From Lachnospiraceae bacterium (GTDB taxonomy: Bacteria; Bacillota; Clostridia; Lachnospirales; Lachnospiraceae), in NCBI GenBank assembly GCA_017521605.1, contig JAFXCD010000013.1, forward strand, positions 1-64,000: DNA of 64,000 nt, written 5' to 3'. Of the stretch, positions 7,303-16,302 are shown piece by piece. The notes below the pieces were generated by a model. That model had not been told where the DNA came from, made no database searches, and saw nothing but the letters and a program-made list of their open reading frames with translations. The translations under genes were made by a program, and so were the position numbers. Each line of letters begins with the position of its first letter. Position 1 is the first letter of the stretch.

Positions 7303-9159
7303 CTAGCCCTGCAACAGACGGAGGATAAACTCCGGCTGCCTGTTCGCCTGTGCCAGCATAGCCTGTCCTGCCTGCTGCAATACATTTTCTGCCGTCCATG
7401 CCACCATTTCCTTGGCCATATCCGTATCCCTGATGGTAGATTCAGCAGCAGTTGTATTCTCCACCACATTGTCCAAATTAGCAATGGTATGCTCCAAACG
7501 ATTCTGCATGGCCCCATAATAACTACGCACCTTGCTGATACTTCCAATGGCCGCCTTAAAACTGTTTATGGCATCCCCTGCTGCACTCATTGTTTTCACA
7601 TTGGTATCTTCCAAGCCAAGTGCCTGAGCATCCATCTGAAACAGTTTCACCTCTATACGATTACTTTCATCCACTTCCGTACCCACCTGTAAAACAATAC
7701 TTGCACCACCACTCAGGGCATCCACATGGACCTTATCGGGATCCACGACAAATTGTTGTGAAGAAGCATTATCGCCTAAAATATCCGTTCCACCTACATT
7801 TAGATCAGAAGTCAGTACAGAACCGGCACCTGACGCACCTGTGTTATATGCAAGCTTTCGCACAAACTCTACCAAATCATTATCGCCACCGGCAAACATG
7901 TTTTCAATCTGAGGTTCTGTCAACTGAGTGTGCGTGTTTATTACATCACTAAAGCTTCCGCCTGCCAAAATATCCGTAAATATTTTATCCATACCTGCAG
8001 CAATATTAGCAGAGGTAACATCCCCTTTACCATTGGCCATATAACCCAAATATGCACTAGCCAGATACCCATGACCATAGGGTCTTCCTGCCACTGTATA
8101 ATTGTTCAGATAGTCGGCAATCTGATTATCCATACTATCATCATTCTCATCTGTTAATCCGGAAGTCAAATAGAGCAACTGGTCATTCCAGCCTGTGGTA
8201 AATCCACCTCCGCTAAGCTGCGCAGTACCTTCTACAAACCAATCAGGGAACTCTTCACCTGCTCGTCCCGTCATCCCATCCGTCATGGTATATTGCATCA
8301 CGGAATGCATCAACTCATGTGCCAAAGTTGACTCCAACATTTCAGCTCTGGAACCTGTGCCTAAAGCATCCTCATCCGTAAAATCTGCACTATCTACTTT
8401 AATCAGAAAAGAAAAGGGCTTTCCTGTTCCATAAAAAGAGCACTGTGCATAAGCCAATGTATTGTTGGGACCATCCAGATAGGAAACATCCAAGGCCATA
8501 CTGATAGAATCGGAACCTACTGCTGCCTCCAGCGAAGGAAAAGCATCAAAAATCTGTGCAATTGCATTGGGTACCAGCTCATTGGCAATCTTGTCCGCCA
8601 GTACCTGTCCGGTCTCTGAAGCACCATCTTCCAATGCCTGCACACCACTATCCTCTCTATTTATCACAAACTGCTTATCCGAAATCTGATACTGAATATC
8701 ATAGTGTTGATTGTTTATCACTGCTTTAGGCGATTGTCCATCCGTAGGAAATAAATTAATTTCATTAAAAGTTGTGGTATGTGCCGACTCATCTAACGCC
8801 TGCTTCAGTTGCTGGATTTCTGCATCTATCATGAGACGGTCTTCATCCGTTAAGGTACCATTAGCAGCCTTCACCGCCAACTCATTCCCCCTTTGCACGA
8901 TAGCATGCATCTCCTGCAATGCACCATCCGCCACCTGTACCAGAGATATACCATCCTGAGCATTGGCAGAAGCCCGTGTCAATCCTCGAATCTGCCTACG
9001 CATCTTCTCCGAAATCGCCAAGCCCGCTGCATCATCCGCAGCACGGTTAATCCGATATCCGCTGGATAATCTCTCTGTAGTTTTCTGATTCTTGCGACTC
9101 ACCAGCCCGGTTGTCCGATTGGCATTCATAGCCATGAGATTGTGAGAAACTACTAACAT
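7303..9159 (-). CDS. flagellinolysin: flagellin with internal HEXXH metallopeptidase domain
   Basis: A 618-residue flagellin in which the D0/D1 halves are separated by an enzymatic insert. Residues 1-140 are a typical flagellin N-terminus (RLSSGYRINRAADDAAGLAI) and residues about 485-618 a flagellin C-terminus (NRLEHTIANLDNVVENTTAA). In between lies a zinc peptidase with LAHELMH (His281, Glu282, His285) and a downstream glutamate in WFVEGTAQL (Glu310), the gluzincin pattern. This matches the flagellinolysins described in Clostridium haemolyticum and other flagellates, in which the filament itself is proteolytic. The ATG at 9159 (MLVVSHNL) follows AAAGGAG; the frame extends upstream but that part is not flagellin. 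It has its own sigma-28 promoter and borders the glycan island. Confidence 0.93.
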   Translation of the reverse strand: MLVVSHNLMAMNANRTTGLVSRKNQKTTERLSSGYRINRAADDAAGLAISEKMRRQIRGLTRASANAQDGISLVQVADGALQEMHAIVQRGNELAVKAANGTLTDEDRLMIDAEIQQLKQALDESAHTTTFNEINLFPTDGQSPKAVINNQHYDIQYQISDKQFVINREDSGVQALEDGASETGQVLADKIANELVPNAIAQIFDAFPSLEAAVGSDSISMALDVSYLDGPNNTLAYAQCSFYGTGKPFSFLIKVDSADFTDEDALGTGSRAEMLESTLAHELMHSVMQYTMTDGMTGRAGEEFPDWFVEGTAQLSGGGFTTGWNDQLLYLTSGLTDENDDSMDNQIADYLNNYTVAGRPYGHGYLASAYLGYMANGKGDVTSANIAAGMDKIFTDILAGGSFSDVINTHTQLTEPQIENMFAGGDNDLVEFVRKLAYNTGASGAGSVLTSDLNVGGTDILGDNASSQQFVVDPDKVHVDALSGGASIVLQVGTEVDESNRIEVKLFQMDAQALGLEDTNVKTMSAAGDAINSFKAAIGSISKVRSYYGAMQNRLEHTIANLDNVVENTTAAESTIRDTDMAKEMVAWTAENVLQQAGQAMLAQANRQPEFILRLLQG

Positions 9160-9163
9160 GGGG

Positions 9164-9180
9164 TTACTCCTTTGTAATGG
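9164..9180 (-). promoter_or_regulatory. hairpin enclosing the flagellinolysin ribosome binding site
   Basis: The minus-strand sequence TTACAAAGGAGTAA can form a small stem (TTAC/GTAA) that displays AAAGGA in its loop, i.e. the Shine-Dalgarno sequence. A GGA in a loop next to ACA resembles a CsrA contact site. The stem is short, so this is tentative. Confidence 0.35.
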
Positions 9181-9193
9181 TTTGTTAACGTAT

Positions 9194-9221
9194 ATATCGG
9201 CAAAACGGATGAGCAAGTTGA
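9194..9221 (-). promoter_or_regulatory. sigma-28 type promoter of flagellinolysin
   Basis: A consensus-like -10, GCCGATAT (9194-9201), lies 16 bases from a weak -35, TCAA (9218-9221), in the 98 bases between the epimerase stop and the flagellinolysin ATG. The -10 resembles those at 37014, 39967 and 47328. Confidence 0.7.
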
Positions 9222-9257
9222 TAATACTTATTCAAAAAATCTTATCTATACATTCAC

Positions 9258-10247
9258 CTATTCATTACTTTTTTCAATTTCTTTGATTACATCCCAATAC
9301 ATATTAGCCAATGTTTTTGTGGCACTCCACCCCAATTGGCGTAATCTCTCACCAGACATTCTTAATTCCGTATGAGAAGCATATCCTGTTTTCTCTATGG
9401 CTATCGGTTGCATAACTACCTTTATACGATTACCCGCAATCTCTTGGGCTACTAATTTCGCCATATCCCTGATACGCATAGTGTTCTGCTCATTCACTAC
9501 ATTATATACTTCGCCCATTTCCCCTTTTTCCAAAATCATAAAGATAGCATTTACTACATCCTCTGTAGCACAATAATTTCCCATGGACATCCCATCTGTT
9601 TTTAAAACAATATCCTTTTGCTCTACAACTGCACGGGCAAATTGCATATATACACGATTGTCTTGTAGCTTTACACCCGTTCCAAAAGTTTGAGACAGTC
9701 TGGCAACCTTCACCGGAACTCCATATTCCTTTGCATAAAGAAAACAATAATGCTCTGCCATACGTTTGGCCATTGGATAGCAACTTCGCACACTATCCAA
9801 AGATATATCCCCCAATTCTTCTTCCCGTCTGGGTCTCCCTATATCCGCCACCACACCATAAACCTCCATGGAGGAAAGATACACCATACCTTTTACCTTT
9901 TTACGATGTGCAAATTCCAATATATTGCGAGTTCCCAAAACAATACTATCCGCAGTTTCTACCGGATTTGAAACCATATATGCAGATTGTGTAGGAGCAG
10001 CACAATGGATAATGTAGTCGATATTCTCTGTTATCTGATTATATACACTCTCTTGGCATAAATCTCCTACAACCACTCTAGTCCTTCTACAATCACTATC
10101 TTTTAATAATTGCAGAGCCAAGTTCTCATCCCGCACCAATACAACTACTTGGCATTGTCCTATAGTATATTCTTCAGATTGTATAATTCTTCGAACCAAC
10201 GCACCGCCAATTAATCCTGTTGCACCGGTAACAAAATAAGTTGTCAT
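9258..10247 (-). CDS. NAD-dependent epimerase/dehydratase (extended SDR)
   Basis: A 329-residue extended short-chain dehydrogenase. The Rossmann motif GATGLIG is at residues 8-14, SSMEVYG follows near 126-131, and the catalytic Tyr157/Lys161 pair sits in CYPMAKR. This is the fold of nucleotide-sugar 4-epimerases and dehydratases; the product cannot be fixed from sequence. It is the last island gene before flagellinolysin and starts 20 bases after the HAD gene upstream. GGAG precedes the ATG by eight bases. Likely role: tailoring of a nucleotide-activated sugar used on flagellin. Confidence 0.85.
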   Translation of the reverse strand: MTTYFVTGATGLIGGALVRRIIQSEEYTIGQCQVVVLVRDENLALQLLKDSDCRRTRVVVGDLCQESVYNQITENIDYIIHCAAPTQSAYMVSNPVETADSIVLGTRNILEFAHRKKVKGMVYLSSMEVYGVVADIGRPRREEELGDISLDSVRSCYPMAKRMAEHYCFLYAKEYGVPVKVARLSQTFGTGVKLQDNRVYMQFARAVVEQKDIVLKTDGMSMGNYCATEDVVNAIFMILEKGEMGEVYNVVNEQNTMRIRDMAKLVAQEIAGNRIKVVMQPIAIEKTGYASHTELRMSGERLRQLGWSATKTLANMYWDVIKEIEKSNE

Positions 10248-10266
10248 AGCTCAATCTCCACATATA

Positions 10267-12333
10267 TCACATCAAATCTTTTACCTTAATTTTTCGAGAA
10301 TAGAAATTATCATCCCATACCATTTGTAAAAAGGTATCATTCTCTATAGGAAGCTTATGTACTAATTTCAGCAATGCTTCTGCACATTGCTTATTCTCTT
10401 TCAAATCCGACTCTTTTAATATAACTAAATATTGCTTAAAATACTCAACTATACCATCTTGCACCCGAATAACAAAATCAATTTCCTCTTTTGTGCGACT
10501 CTCGTTTACATATTGCGGATTACCATTCTCATCGAATCCTTTTAATGAAGGCATTGGCGAAGTCAAAATATTTTCTAGAATAAAATAATCCTCATATACT
10601 CCTCCCTCTTCTCTTGCCTCCTCTATTTTATAGAAAGACTCCACATTCAGTTCCTTTTTCTCTAAGTCATCAGCTTCCACTCGAACAAAATAGTATCCAT
10701 GTATTTTCTGATTCATTAATTTTTGAAGTGCCAAATGACAAGTGCCTGTTGATACAAAATCCATAAAAGACACCTTCGTCCCACTCAATCCCAGGCTATC
10801 AATATACCTCAAATAATTCCGCCTATTATTTTGTGCTCGTTCAATAATAGCTTCCTTATATCTTAAAATTGCTTCAACCGTTATCTCTTGGTTGCATTCA
10901 ATTTCTTCCACTTCCTCATCTGATAGTCCGAATCGTAATTTCAGAACCTCTTTTAACGAGCCGCTAAACTCCAACTCAGCCAGCTTTTTCACATCCTGTT
11001 CCCCAACAATACTTGCACTTACAGCACATACCCGGGAAATCAAAAAGTAAATAGTATTTATATTCTCTTCAATTACATTCCTTAATAATTCATCTAACAA
11101 TCTCTTTAATAAAAAACCATCTCTTGCTCCCAACAAAATAGTATTCTCATTATTTTGAAGCAACCTATTATAAAGCCATATACAATACTGTGACAAAATT
11201 GGTGCTAAAAACAAATAGCCAAAATCTTTAGGATTGTTAATTGTAAGTTGTGTTTCGGACAAAATAAAAGGACTATTAAACATCCTTGAAACAAACATTC
11301 CCAGCTTTACCCTATCTGTCAAATCATTGTATTCAGCAAATTGTTCTGACCAGTATAAGGACTCAAACATATCAATTCCTGACCTGACCCATGCGCCCTC
11401 TATTCCATTACATTGTGCGCCCTTTATATCAGATAAATAATTATCACCAATATGTATATAACTTGTATTACCTGCAATTCCTTTTAATATCTTAAATAAC
11501 TCTAGTCCCTTTGTTGTTCTGTAATCACAAGATACCAACAGTCTCTCATAGCCTACAATACCCAACTCGTCCAAAAGAGATTTTAACAATTCTGCCGGAT
11601 AGTACATATCTGAAACCAAATAAACCTTCTTTTGCTTTTCCAAGGCATATTGAAAAACCTCGCACATATCATATCTGGGTAAAATAACTTCTTTCTCTGT
11701 CTGCCACTCTATTTCCAGAATTTCCTTCAGTTCCTGTTTATTTAAATCAATCTGTTCTTCTAACTGTTGATAAATATCATATATTGTGGGAGTACCAATT
11801 CGACTCAATGTTCTTTCCGCTTCTTGACGCTTATTGCTAAAATCATAACCATGTCCGTGCCTTGAAAGAATTCTCTGTTCCACAAGTTCAAACACATCGG
11901 TGGGATACAAAGTTGCTCTTGTAATTAATGTATCAAAAATATCAAAGCTTATTACTTCATTTTCATCAATCCGCTTTAGGAGTTCTTCTTTCCCGCTGCC
12001 CTTCACAGCATTTGAATTCGCGCGATTTGAAATAGGTTCCAACAAATCATTACCATGCACATCATATAACTTAATCCCATGCTCCTTACATATTTCACGA
12101 ATTCGATTCACGATAATCCTACGGGAACTGGGCCTCGCTACAACAATAATTGCCTCAACCTTACTTTGTATCGCTTGTTCCATAGAAATAATGGATTTAC
12201 CATAGAGGGTGCCTGATTGGCGGTAGCCATCGAGCAAACCAATGATATTGAATTCTTCCCTCAACTGTCCTAAAAGTTTCTGTGTTAAATTACTGAGACC
12301 ATATATAGCTATTACATGTTCCTTTTTAACCAT
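10267..12333 (-). CDS. HAD-type protein with N-terminal Rossmann-like module (COG5610-like)
   Basis: A 688-residue protein. Residues 1-95 form a Rossmann-like module (VIAIYGLSNLTQKLLGQL, then IIGLLDGYRQSGTLYGKSII). Residues about 125-335 are a HAD phosphatase-like domain with Asp131 and Asp134 in SFDIFDTLITR, then YLVSDMYYP and YIHIGDNYLSDIKGA. The C-terminal 350 residues are conserved in similar large HAD proteins of glycan clusters but of unknown function. A second HAD protein of the same type is at 25730-28090, with the Rossmann-like module at the other end. The ATG at 12333 follows GGGGAGAG; an earlier frame start lacks a site. Substrate unknown; possibly a sugar phosphatase or glycosyl transfer enzyme. 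Confidence 0.72.
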   Translation of the reverse strand: MVKKEHVIAIYGLSNLTQKLLGQLREEFNIIGLLDGYRQSGTLYGKSIISMEQAIQSKVEAIIVVARPSSRRIIVNRIREICKEHGIKLYDVHGNDLLEPISNRANSNAVKGSGKEELLKRIDENEVISFDIFDTLITRATLYPTDVFELVEQRILSRHGHGYDFSNKRQEAERTLSRIGTPTIYDIYQQLEEQIDLNKQELKEILEIEWQTEKEVILPRYDMCEVFQYALEKQKKVYLVSDMYYPAELLKSLLDELGIVGYERLLVSCDYRTTKGLELFKILKGIAGNTSYIHIGDNYLSDIKGAQCNGIEGAWVRSGIDMFESLYWSEQFAEYNDLTDRVKLGMFVSRMFNSPFILSETQLTINNPKDFGYLFLAPILSQYCIWLYNRLLQNNENTILLGARDGFLLKRLLDELLRNVIEENINTIYFLISRVCAVSASIVGEQDVKKLAELEFSGSLKEVLKLRFGLSDEEVEEIECNQEITVEAILRYKEAIIERAQNNRRNYLRYIDSLGLSGTKVSFMDFVSTGTCHLALQKLMNQKIHGYYFVRVEADDLEKKELNVESFYKIEEAREEGGVYEDYFILENILTSPMPSLKGFDENGNPQYVNESRTKEEIDFVIRVQDGIVEYFKQYLVILKESDLKENKQCAEALLKLVHKLPIENDTFLQMVWDDNFYSRKIKVKDLM

Positions 12334-12371
12334 TGTCACTCTCCCCAGAATGATAATATATCTCATTGTTT

Positions 12372-13274
12372 CTATTCAAAAGTTTTTACAATCTTCGTAA
12401 ACTTTCCATATTCTAACAAATCCAAGACATCATAGTAAGGAATATCTCCCCTGGCCATACTATTGCAAATATGTCCAAACTTCTGTTCTTTCCATGCAGC
12501 TTCATTACGGAAATCTACATATATCCATGATTCATCTTCTGACGGAAATGGGACGAAGCATACCTTTTTTTCATAGGGTAATTTTGCAAATTCTCTCGCC
12601 AGTTCAATATCCTGTGTGTACATCATCACAAACAGATTATTCCAGTCAATTCGGCTCTTTCTTCTTTCCCAACATTTTCTGGCGTCCTCAAACGAATCGT
12701 AGTGATTGAACTCCAAAAATATGTCGCCACATTTGACTCTGGGGTAATATTTCTTAAGCCCTTCACTATAACCCATTTCAACAAATTGTAATTCCTCGCT
12801 CATATATTGTTTAGGATTTCTTAATAGCTTCATATAATCATTTTCATGTAAAAACATATTAATCATCGGAGAAGTAAACCTTAATCCCAAACTATGATAA
12901 GTATATCCCCCCCAGCAATTATGGCATATAATACTGGGTGGATTCCTTTTTATTCTCACATATCTGTCCATATCCAGATTATCGAGTGTTAGAATTCTAT
13001 AATTAAGCACTCGCCACTCAGCAATTCCCATTGTTAATATTTCCGTCCGAATTTCTTCGAGTGCCTTTCCATCGGCCATAATTATTACAAAGTCAAATTC
13101 CATGGCTTGCAAATCACTTTTCTTAATATATCTATAACCTCTTAATTCCGGATACTGTGACGCTGCCGCTGTAACTCCAACCACCGTAAAGTGTTGAAGC
13201 CTTTCATGCTCTTTCACCTTATCTACATATATATTAAATACTCTTCCCATACCCCACAGAAGACATTTTTTCAC
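12372..13274 (-). CDS. DUF1919-family protein with Rossmann-like N-terminus
   Basis: A 300-residue protein. Residues 1-95 look like the Rossmann-like module shared in this island (CLLWGMGRVFNIYV, then FDFVIIMADGKALEE). Residues about 105-300 match DUF1919 of exopolysaccharide clusters: SIICHNCWGGYTYHSLGLRF with an SPMINMF continuation, and later EFNHYDSFEDARKCWERRK. DUF1919 members are thought to act in polysaccharide assembly or transfer, without a proven reaction. Start is a GTG at 13274 after AGGAGG; it lies three bases past the upstream stop, so translation is probably coupled to the radical SAM gene. Confidence 0.75.
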   Translation of the reverse strand: MKKCLLWGMGRVFNIYVDKVKEHERLQHFTVVGVTAAASQYPELRGYRYIKKSDLQAMEFDFVIIMADGKALEEIRTEILTMGIAEWRVLNYRILTLDNLDMDRYVRIKRNPPSIICHNCWGGYTYHSLGLRFTSPMINMFLHENDYMKLLRNPKQYMSEELQFVEMGYSEGLKKYYPRVKCGDIFLEFNHYDSFEDARKCWERRKSRIDWNNLFVMMYTQDIELAREFAKLPYEKKVCFVPFPSEDESWIYVDFRNEAAWKEQKFGHICNSMARGDIPYYDVLDLLEYGKFTKIVKTFE

Positions 13275-13277
13275 GAT

Positions 13278-15122
13278 TCAGCCCTCCTCTTCTTTTCGGT
13301 ACAAATATCCCTCATTCATTGCATGACACTTTTGACATGATTCTGGCAATTCATAGATGGAAACATTAGGATTCATTCCTTCTCGCATCACTTTATATTT
13401 TTCACCATACCATATGTCTTCAAATTTCTGTTTCAAAATATTCCCCATTATCTCTTCACATTTAGAATCCCAATGGCATCTGATTACATCACCATTATGT
13501 CGTATCGTCGATTCAAGAAAACATCGTTTACACACCTTCTTGTTTTGATTTTCATATACACATATATTATCACTTGAAAGTTTCTCTCGAGACAACTCCG
13601 GGAAATAGAATGTTCTATGGCTATCAATCGTAATAAAACCAAAATCATTTAATAAATACTCCGGAATGGTAATTTCATCTGTTTGTTTTGCCAACAACAA
13701 GTTATTGATTGCTAACTCAAAATTTGACTTATAAACCGCCTTATGAAGTAAATAGTATATATTTTTCTTTACCACCTCATATTTGGAACCCACCCTCAAC
13801 ATATCATTTTCTGTAGCCGAAGTTCCATCTAACGAAAAATAAATCTTGTAATTGAGAGGAATCTCAATTAATTTATCTACAATCTTCTCATTTAGTAACA
13901 TTCCATTCGTATGAAATGTCACATTTCTTACAGCCGTTTCCCGATAAATTCTTTCACACAATTGTCCAAAACCATCATACAATAATGGCTCACCTAATGC
14001 ATTCAATTGTATTATTTGTATAGACGGAAATTTATTAATGATTCTAATCGCTTCATCAATTACCTGCTTACTTATTAAACTCCTTTCTATAGCCTCGTAA
14101 TTGTGTCCAACCAAACAATACTGACACCTTAAATTACACATACTTGATGTCTCAATACATAATTTTCTAAGTTCCGGCATTATTACATATTCATCATAAA
14201 AAGCTTCCTCTTTTCCATTATTAACGGTAAGTCCATCTTTAGTGCCTATTGTTGTCCGATAACAGTACGGAATCTTTTCATCTTCAATTCTTTTAGTAGT
14301 TACGGTTATCCATTGGCTTTCACTGACACCCCAAAATATCTTTAGTCGCAACTGTTCCTGAGACATTAGCTTTATGGCTTTTGTAAATACACTATTCCAT
14401 ATATTGCTTCCTCGTCCATTCTTCTCTTCATTCACATAAATATTTCTCAAAAGCTTTCCCAATAGTTCATTTCCATGATACACCTCTACTTTAGTGATAT
14501 CTTTTGTCTTTATATGGGCATTAATTCTCAATAAACCAAACTTCTCATAATATGTACATTCGGTGCAAAAGTTTTCAAATATCCATTTCATTCTTTTTGC
14601 CAAAAGAAGGCTGTAATGGTTTGTCTCATCAATCTCACCTTCATTGTATGCACTGATAATAGCCTCTTCTAAATCAATCTGCCCTTTATAAATATACTCA
14701 ATTACTTTCTTTGGTTTCAAAATTAGTTTCAAGTACAAATCCGGTATCCAATTTGAAAGAGTAGCAACATCCTTTTGTACTAGACATAGTCTTTCTGAAA
14801 TAGTAGCATTTTCTAATGCCTCCAACCATTTGTCCCACACTTTTTCCGAATAGCCAATATAATCTGTGCCCTCACTTAACCCTTTATCACTAAGATATTT
14901 CGCAATTTCATCATAATATTTTCTTGTTGCTATAATAACAAATTTAGACGAATCCCACTCCACCTCACTCGGCAGAAGTACTTCCCTGTCACAAAAGAGG
15001 AAATGTCTTTTATGAGAATCAACAAAATACTCAGCCATAATATTTATAATTGGATATCTGTGTAACATCAAAACAGAATCTTTTCCTGTTCCCCATATTA
15101 GCAACTGTCGCATTTCTATCAC
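13278..15122 (-). CDS. radical SAM/SPASM enzyme with Rossmann-like N-terminus
   Basis: A 614-residue protein. Residues 1-165 are a module beginning LLIWGTGKDSVLMLHRYP and containing ATRKYYDEIA, DYIGYS and WIPD; this part is closely similar to the N-terminus of the FkbM protein at 18678-19910. Residues about 320-600 are a radical SAM domain with the CxxxCxxC cluster (Cys329, Cys333, Cys336, in MCNLRCQYCLVG), an ALGEPLL segment and a C-terminal SPASM-like cysteine set (CKRCFLE, RCHWDSKC, CQKCH). Such enzymes alter peptides or sugars by radical chemistry; the substrate is unknown. Start is GTG at 15122 after GAGAGG. Confidence 0.8.
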   Translation of the reverse strand: MIEMRQLLIWGTGKDSVLMLHRYPIINIMAEYFVDSHKRHFLFCDREVLLPSEVEWDSSKFVIIATRKYYDEIAKYLSDKGLSEGTDYIGYSEKVWDKWLEALENATISERLCLVQKDVATLSNWIPDLYLKLILKPKKVIEYIYKGQIDLEEAIISAYNEGEIDETNHYSLLLAKRMKWIFENFCTECTYYEKFGLLRINAHIKTKDITKVEVYHGNELLGKLLRNIYVNEEKNGRGSNIWNSVFTKAIKLMSQEQLRLKIFWGVSESQWITVTTKRIEDEKIPYCYRTTIGTKDGLTVNNGKEEAFYDEYVIMPELRKLCIETSSMCNLRCQYCLVGHNYEAIERSLISKQVIDEAIRIINKFPSIQIIQLNALGEPLLYDGFGQLCERIYRETAVRNVTFHTNGMLLNEKIVDKLIEIPLNYKIYFSLDGTSATENDMLRVGSKYEVVKKNIYYLLHKAVYKSNFELAINNLLLAKQTDEITIPEYLLNDFGFITIDSHRTFYFPELSREKLSSDNICVYENQNKKVCKRCFLESTIRHNGDVIRCHWDSKCEEIMGNILKQKFEDIWYGEKYKVMREGMNPNVSIYELPESCQKCHAMNEGYLYRKEEEG

Positions 15123-15135
15123 GAACTTATCCTCT

Positions 15136-16272
15136 CTATCTCCCTAATCCTTCATCTATTTCATCGGACTCGAATAAAACATATCTAAGAAACTCTTCAA
15201 GTCCCGCATTTTCATTTTCATACTTGAGTTGGTTTTCACCAAAATACTCTATCAATCGTTTCTTTTCATATCTTAGAGAAATTTTATCATCTAACTTATA
15301 TCCAAATCTTCCGATATGATTTTCCACATAATTCCAAACTATATATTCACCATTATGTAATGTAACAATGTTATCCTTTTCCTTTAATACAATTGGATAT
15401 TTACTTCCTCTTACTCCCTCTACTTTATACAAATGAGAAAAGGTTGTCATCTGCCCTGTCGTTACATCAATGCTGATATTATGTTGCCCACAATGCGCAA
15501 ACAGCAATAATCTGTCATCAATAATCTGCGAACGGTAAAAAGCAAGTTTATGATAATCATACTCCACAGGATAACCACTAATTTCCTCAGTTACCCCTTT
15601 ATCCGGATTCCACTTTATGATTGCCCCTTTGCTACCATCTCTAGGAATTAACCAAAACCATTGTCCATCCCACTCTATCGATATATATCTTTGCGTATCA
15701 TTTCCCACCTTATATATTGTAATTTCCTCTTTCTCCAGATCAAACTGCATTACAGCATTTGCATTTACAAAAGGTAAATATACCGTATTATCTAACAAGC
15801 AGTAGTTATTAAAAAAACAGCCGTCAACAGAATCATTAAAGACTATATCTTGATCTAGCAACCAAGAATCTCTCACTTCAATTTCCCTACTCTCCAAATT
15901 CACTTTAACAATTCCCGGATACGCACAACCAAACATAAATAAATTATTATGATGTACCAGACCTGCCCGGAATTTCATTCCTGTAGTTCCTATAAAACTT
16001 CCTGCCACTGGTAGTTTTATTGTTCTCTTTTCTAGAGTATCACGATTTACCAATACTACATCATCCCCTTTACCGGGAATAAGAATAAGCCAATTGAGAT
16101 ATTCAACCATATCCAAAAAGGCATTTTCCATATAAATATCATCTGTCAGTGCAATCAACTCTTCCAGCACTTCTTTTTCCTTATCAATCCTATACAGATA
16201 TGCATCTTCTTGTGAAATACACCAGAGATATCTGTCGTTTTCCAGACACATAGCAACCATATTCATGTTCAT
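15136..16272 (-). CDS. unrecognised protein, possible beta-propeller
   Basis: A 378-residue protein I cannot assign to a named family. It has repeated strand-rich segments with aromatic and glycine turns (NDRYLWCISQEDAYLYRID, EYLNWLILIPGKGDDVVLVN, DGQWFWLIPRDGSKGAIIKW), typical of WD/Kelch/YVTN-like beta-propellers, then a charged C-terminal tail. There is no signal peptide or membrane helix. It lies 30 bases downstream of the CitC-like gene and 13 upstream of the radical SAM gene, so it belongs to the same transcript. A binding or scaffold role within the glycan pathway is inference. Confidence 0.6.
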   Translation of the reverse strand: MNMNMVAMCLENDRYLWCISQEDAYLYRIDKEKEVLEELIALTDDIYMENAFLDMVEYLNWLILIPGKGDDVVLVNRDTLEKRTIKLPVAGSFIGTTGMKFRAGLVHHNNLFMFGCAYPGIVKVNLESREIEVRDSWLLDQDIVFNDSVDGCFFNNYCLLDNTVYLPFVNANAVMQFDLEKEEITIYKVGNDTQRYISIEWDGQWFWLIPRDGSKGAIIKWNPDKGVTEEISGYPVEYDYHKLAFYRSQIIDDRLLLFAHCGQHNISIDVTTGQMTTFSHLYKVEGVRGSKYPIVLKEKDNIVTLHNGEYIVWNYVENHIGRFGYKLDDKISLRYEKKRLIEYFGENQLKYENENAGLEEFLRYVLFESDEIDEGLGR

Positions 16273-16302
16273 TGTCTCACACCCCTTCTTACATTTATCA
16301 AT

